A stretch of 64,000 nt of DNA from Angomonas deanei (Eukaryota > Euglenozoa > Kinetoplastea > Trypanosomatida > Trypanosomatidae). The notes under the pieces were generated by a model. It ran no database searches. It had not been told where the DNA came from and worked only from the letters and a program-made list of their open reading frames with translations. Positions 63,563-64,000 of this stretch are shown one piece after another (position 1 is the first letter of the stretch; each line of letters opens with the position of its first letter). Both the position numbers and the translations under genes were made by a program. The stretch lies in contig LR877172.1 in assembly GCA_903995115.1 (NCBI GenBank), positions 124,001 to 188,000 on the forward strand. Direction: 5' to 3'.

Positions 63563-64000
63563 TTATTCCTCCAAAACCTTTTCCGCTGCCGGTTCCATAG
63601 CGGCCGTACCACCCTCCCGTAGACGGCGTCTTTCATCCAAGACTCGCTTGCTGAACCGCGTATACGAGATGTGCAAATAGATATCAGAAAGAAACGCGGT
63701 GACGTTGAGCCCCAGCATGACGAGCATCGGCATCAAGACGCAATCCTTCCCATAGCAAATCTTCGCGCCCTTCTTTTCCGCCCGTGTCGCGAACCACTCG
63801 CCAAATAAAAAGCGATTGAGAACGATGGCGGCAATCCACAAAGAATTGTAACCGAAATTGTAATGTTTGGCGCAATCCTTCGCGTATATCGTCTGAATCA
63901 CCAAAATGGTGACGGAGGCGCAAAAACCGTTGCCCAGCGCGGTTAACGAAAACGCCACGAGCAGCGATTTTCCCGGCAACACCAAAAATAACACAATCGA
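63563..64000 (-). CDS. MFS/nodulin-like transporter, C-terminal part (5' end outside window)
   Basis: About 145 C-terminal codons; the start lies beyond base 64000. Helices are visible at LLVAFSLTALGNGFCASVTI, SLWIAAIVLNRFLFGEWFA and VLMPMLVMLGLNVTAFLSDI, with loops containing AKDCAKHYNFGYN and CYGKDC. This end, FGYNSLWIAAIVLNR and a basic cytosolic tail, is similar to nodulin-like members of the major facilitator superfamily that are common in trypanosomatids. The substrate is not known. The soluble tail (VLDERRRLREGG) is charged and free of Asn tracts. Confidence 0.75.
   Translation of the reverse strand, partial: SIVLFLVLPGKSLLVAFSLTALGNGFCASVTILVIQTIYAKDCAKHYNFGYNSLWIAAIVLNRFLFGEWFATRAEKKGAKICYGKDCVLMPMLVMLGLNVTAFLSDIYLHISYTRFSKRVLDERRRLREGGTAAMEPAAEKVLEE

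Noticed and set aside
1-64000. Transposons, retroelements or viral fossils
   Set aside because: I saw no reverse transcriptase, integrase, transposase or capsid-like sequence and no terminal repeats. The repeats present are gene arrays, coding modules and microsatellites.

Overview
The window looks like nuclear DNA of a kinetoplastid (trypanosomatid or a close relative). All protein genes I can support lie on the minus strand, without recognisable introns. They are separated by AT-rich spacers with polypyrimidine tracts and AG sites just upstream of the start codons, as expected for polycistronic transcription with trans-splicing. Gene content agrees: a trypanosomatid-type ribosomal protein eS21 in three tandem copies, a PNT1-like C11 cysteine peptidase, amastin-like four-helix membrane modules, and a tandem array of cysteine-rich, probably GPI-anchored surface proteins. 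The species is not determined. Three tRNA genes lie on the plus strand near the left end. Two features are unusual for the group: very many pure (AAT)n asparagine tracts inside proteins, and many one-base frame breaks at homopolymers.

Layout. 1-2650: the 5' part of a zinc-ribbon protein with a long array of YDxxGNR repeats. 3501-8844: a PDZ-like protein, tRNA-Asp, two identical tRNA-Arg genes, a mitochondrial alpha/beta-hydrolase-fold protein lacking its nucleophile, and a DnaJ protein. 9120-13241: an ATAD2/Yta7-type AAA-bromodomain protein. 13578-20029: RLP24, a leucine-rich-repeat protein, an asparagine-rich protein and a START-domain protein. 20325-29555: a kinesin and a PDS5-like cohesin factor. 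30262-35567: two ABHD/YheT-type hydrolases. 35838-44132: a large coiled-coil protein, an RGG protein, a serine incorporator and a MIC26/27-like protein. 44741-47388: three eS21 copies and an MIT-domain protein. 47455-55410: the surface-protein array. 55672-64000: a SAXO-like protein, PNT1, an ankyrin protein, a double amastin-like protein and the end of an MFS/nodulin-like transporter.

How the genes relate. Chromosome and chromatin functions (ATAD2-like, PDS5, kinesin), translation (RLP24, eS21, tRNAs), mitochondrial functions (PNT1, MIC26/27-like, hydrolase-like) and the cell surface (cysteine-rich proteins, amastin-like, SERINC) are interspersed, as is normal for kinetoplastid transcription units. 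The tandem arrays (eS21, surface proteins) have GC-rich third positions, which suggests high expression. The kinesin-PDS5-hydrolase block is strongly AT-rich.

Nine genes have conserved or clearly continuous protein sequence that passes between reading frames. In all, about 28 single-phase changes are seen, mostly at A or T runs beside AAT tracts. I annotate each as one gene over its whole span and state where the phase changes. The simplest reading is indel error in the assembly, but slippage during transcription or translation cannot be excluded from this sequence alone.
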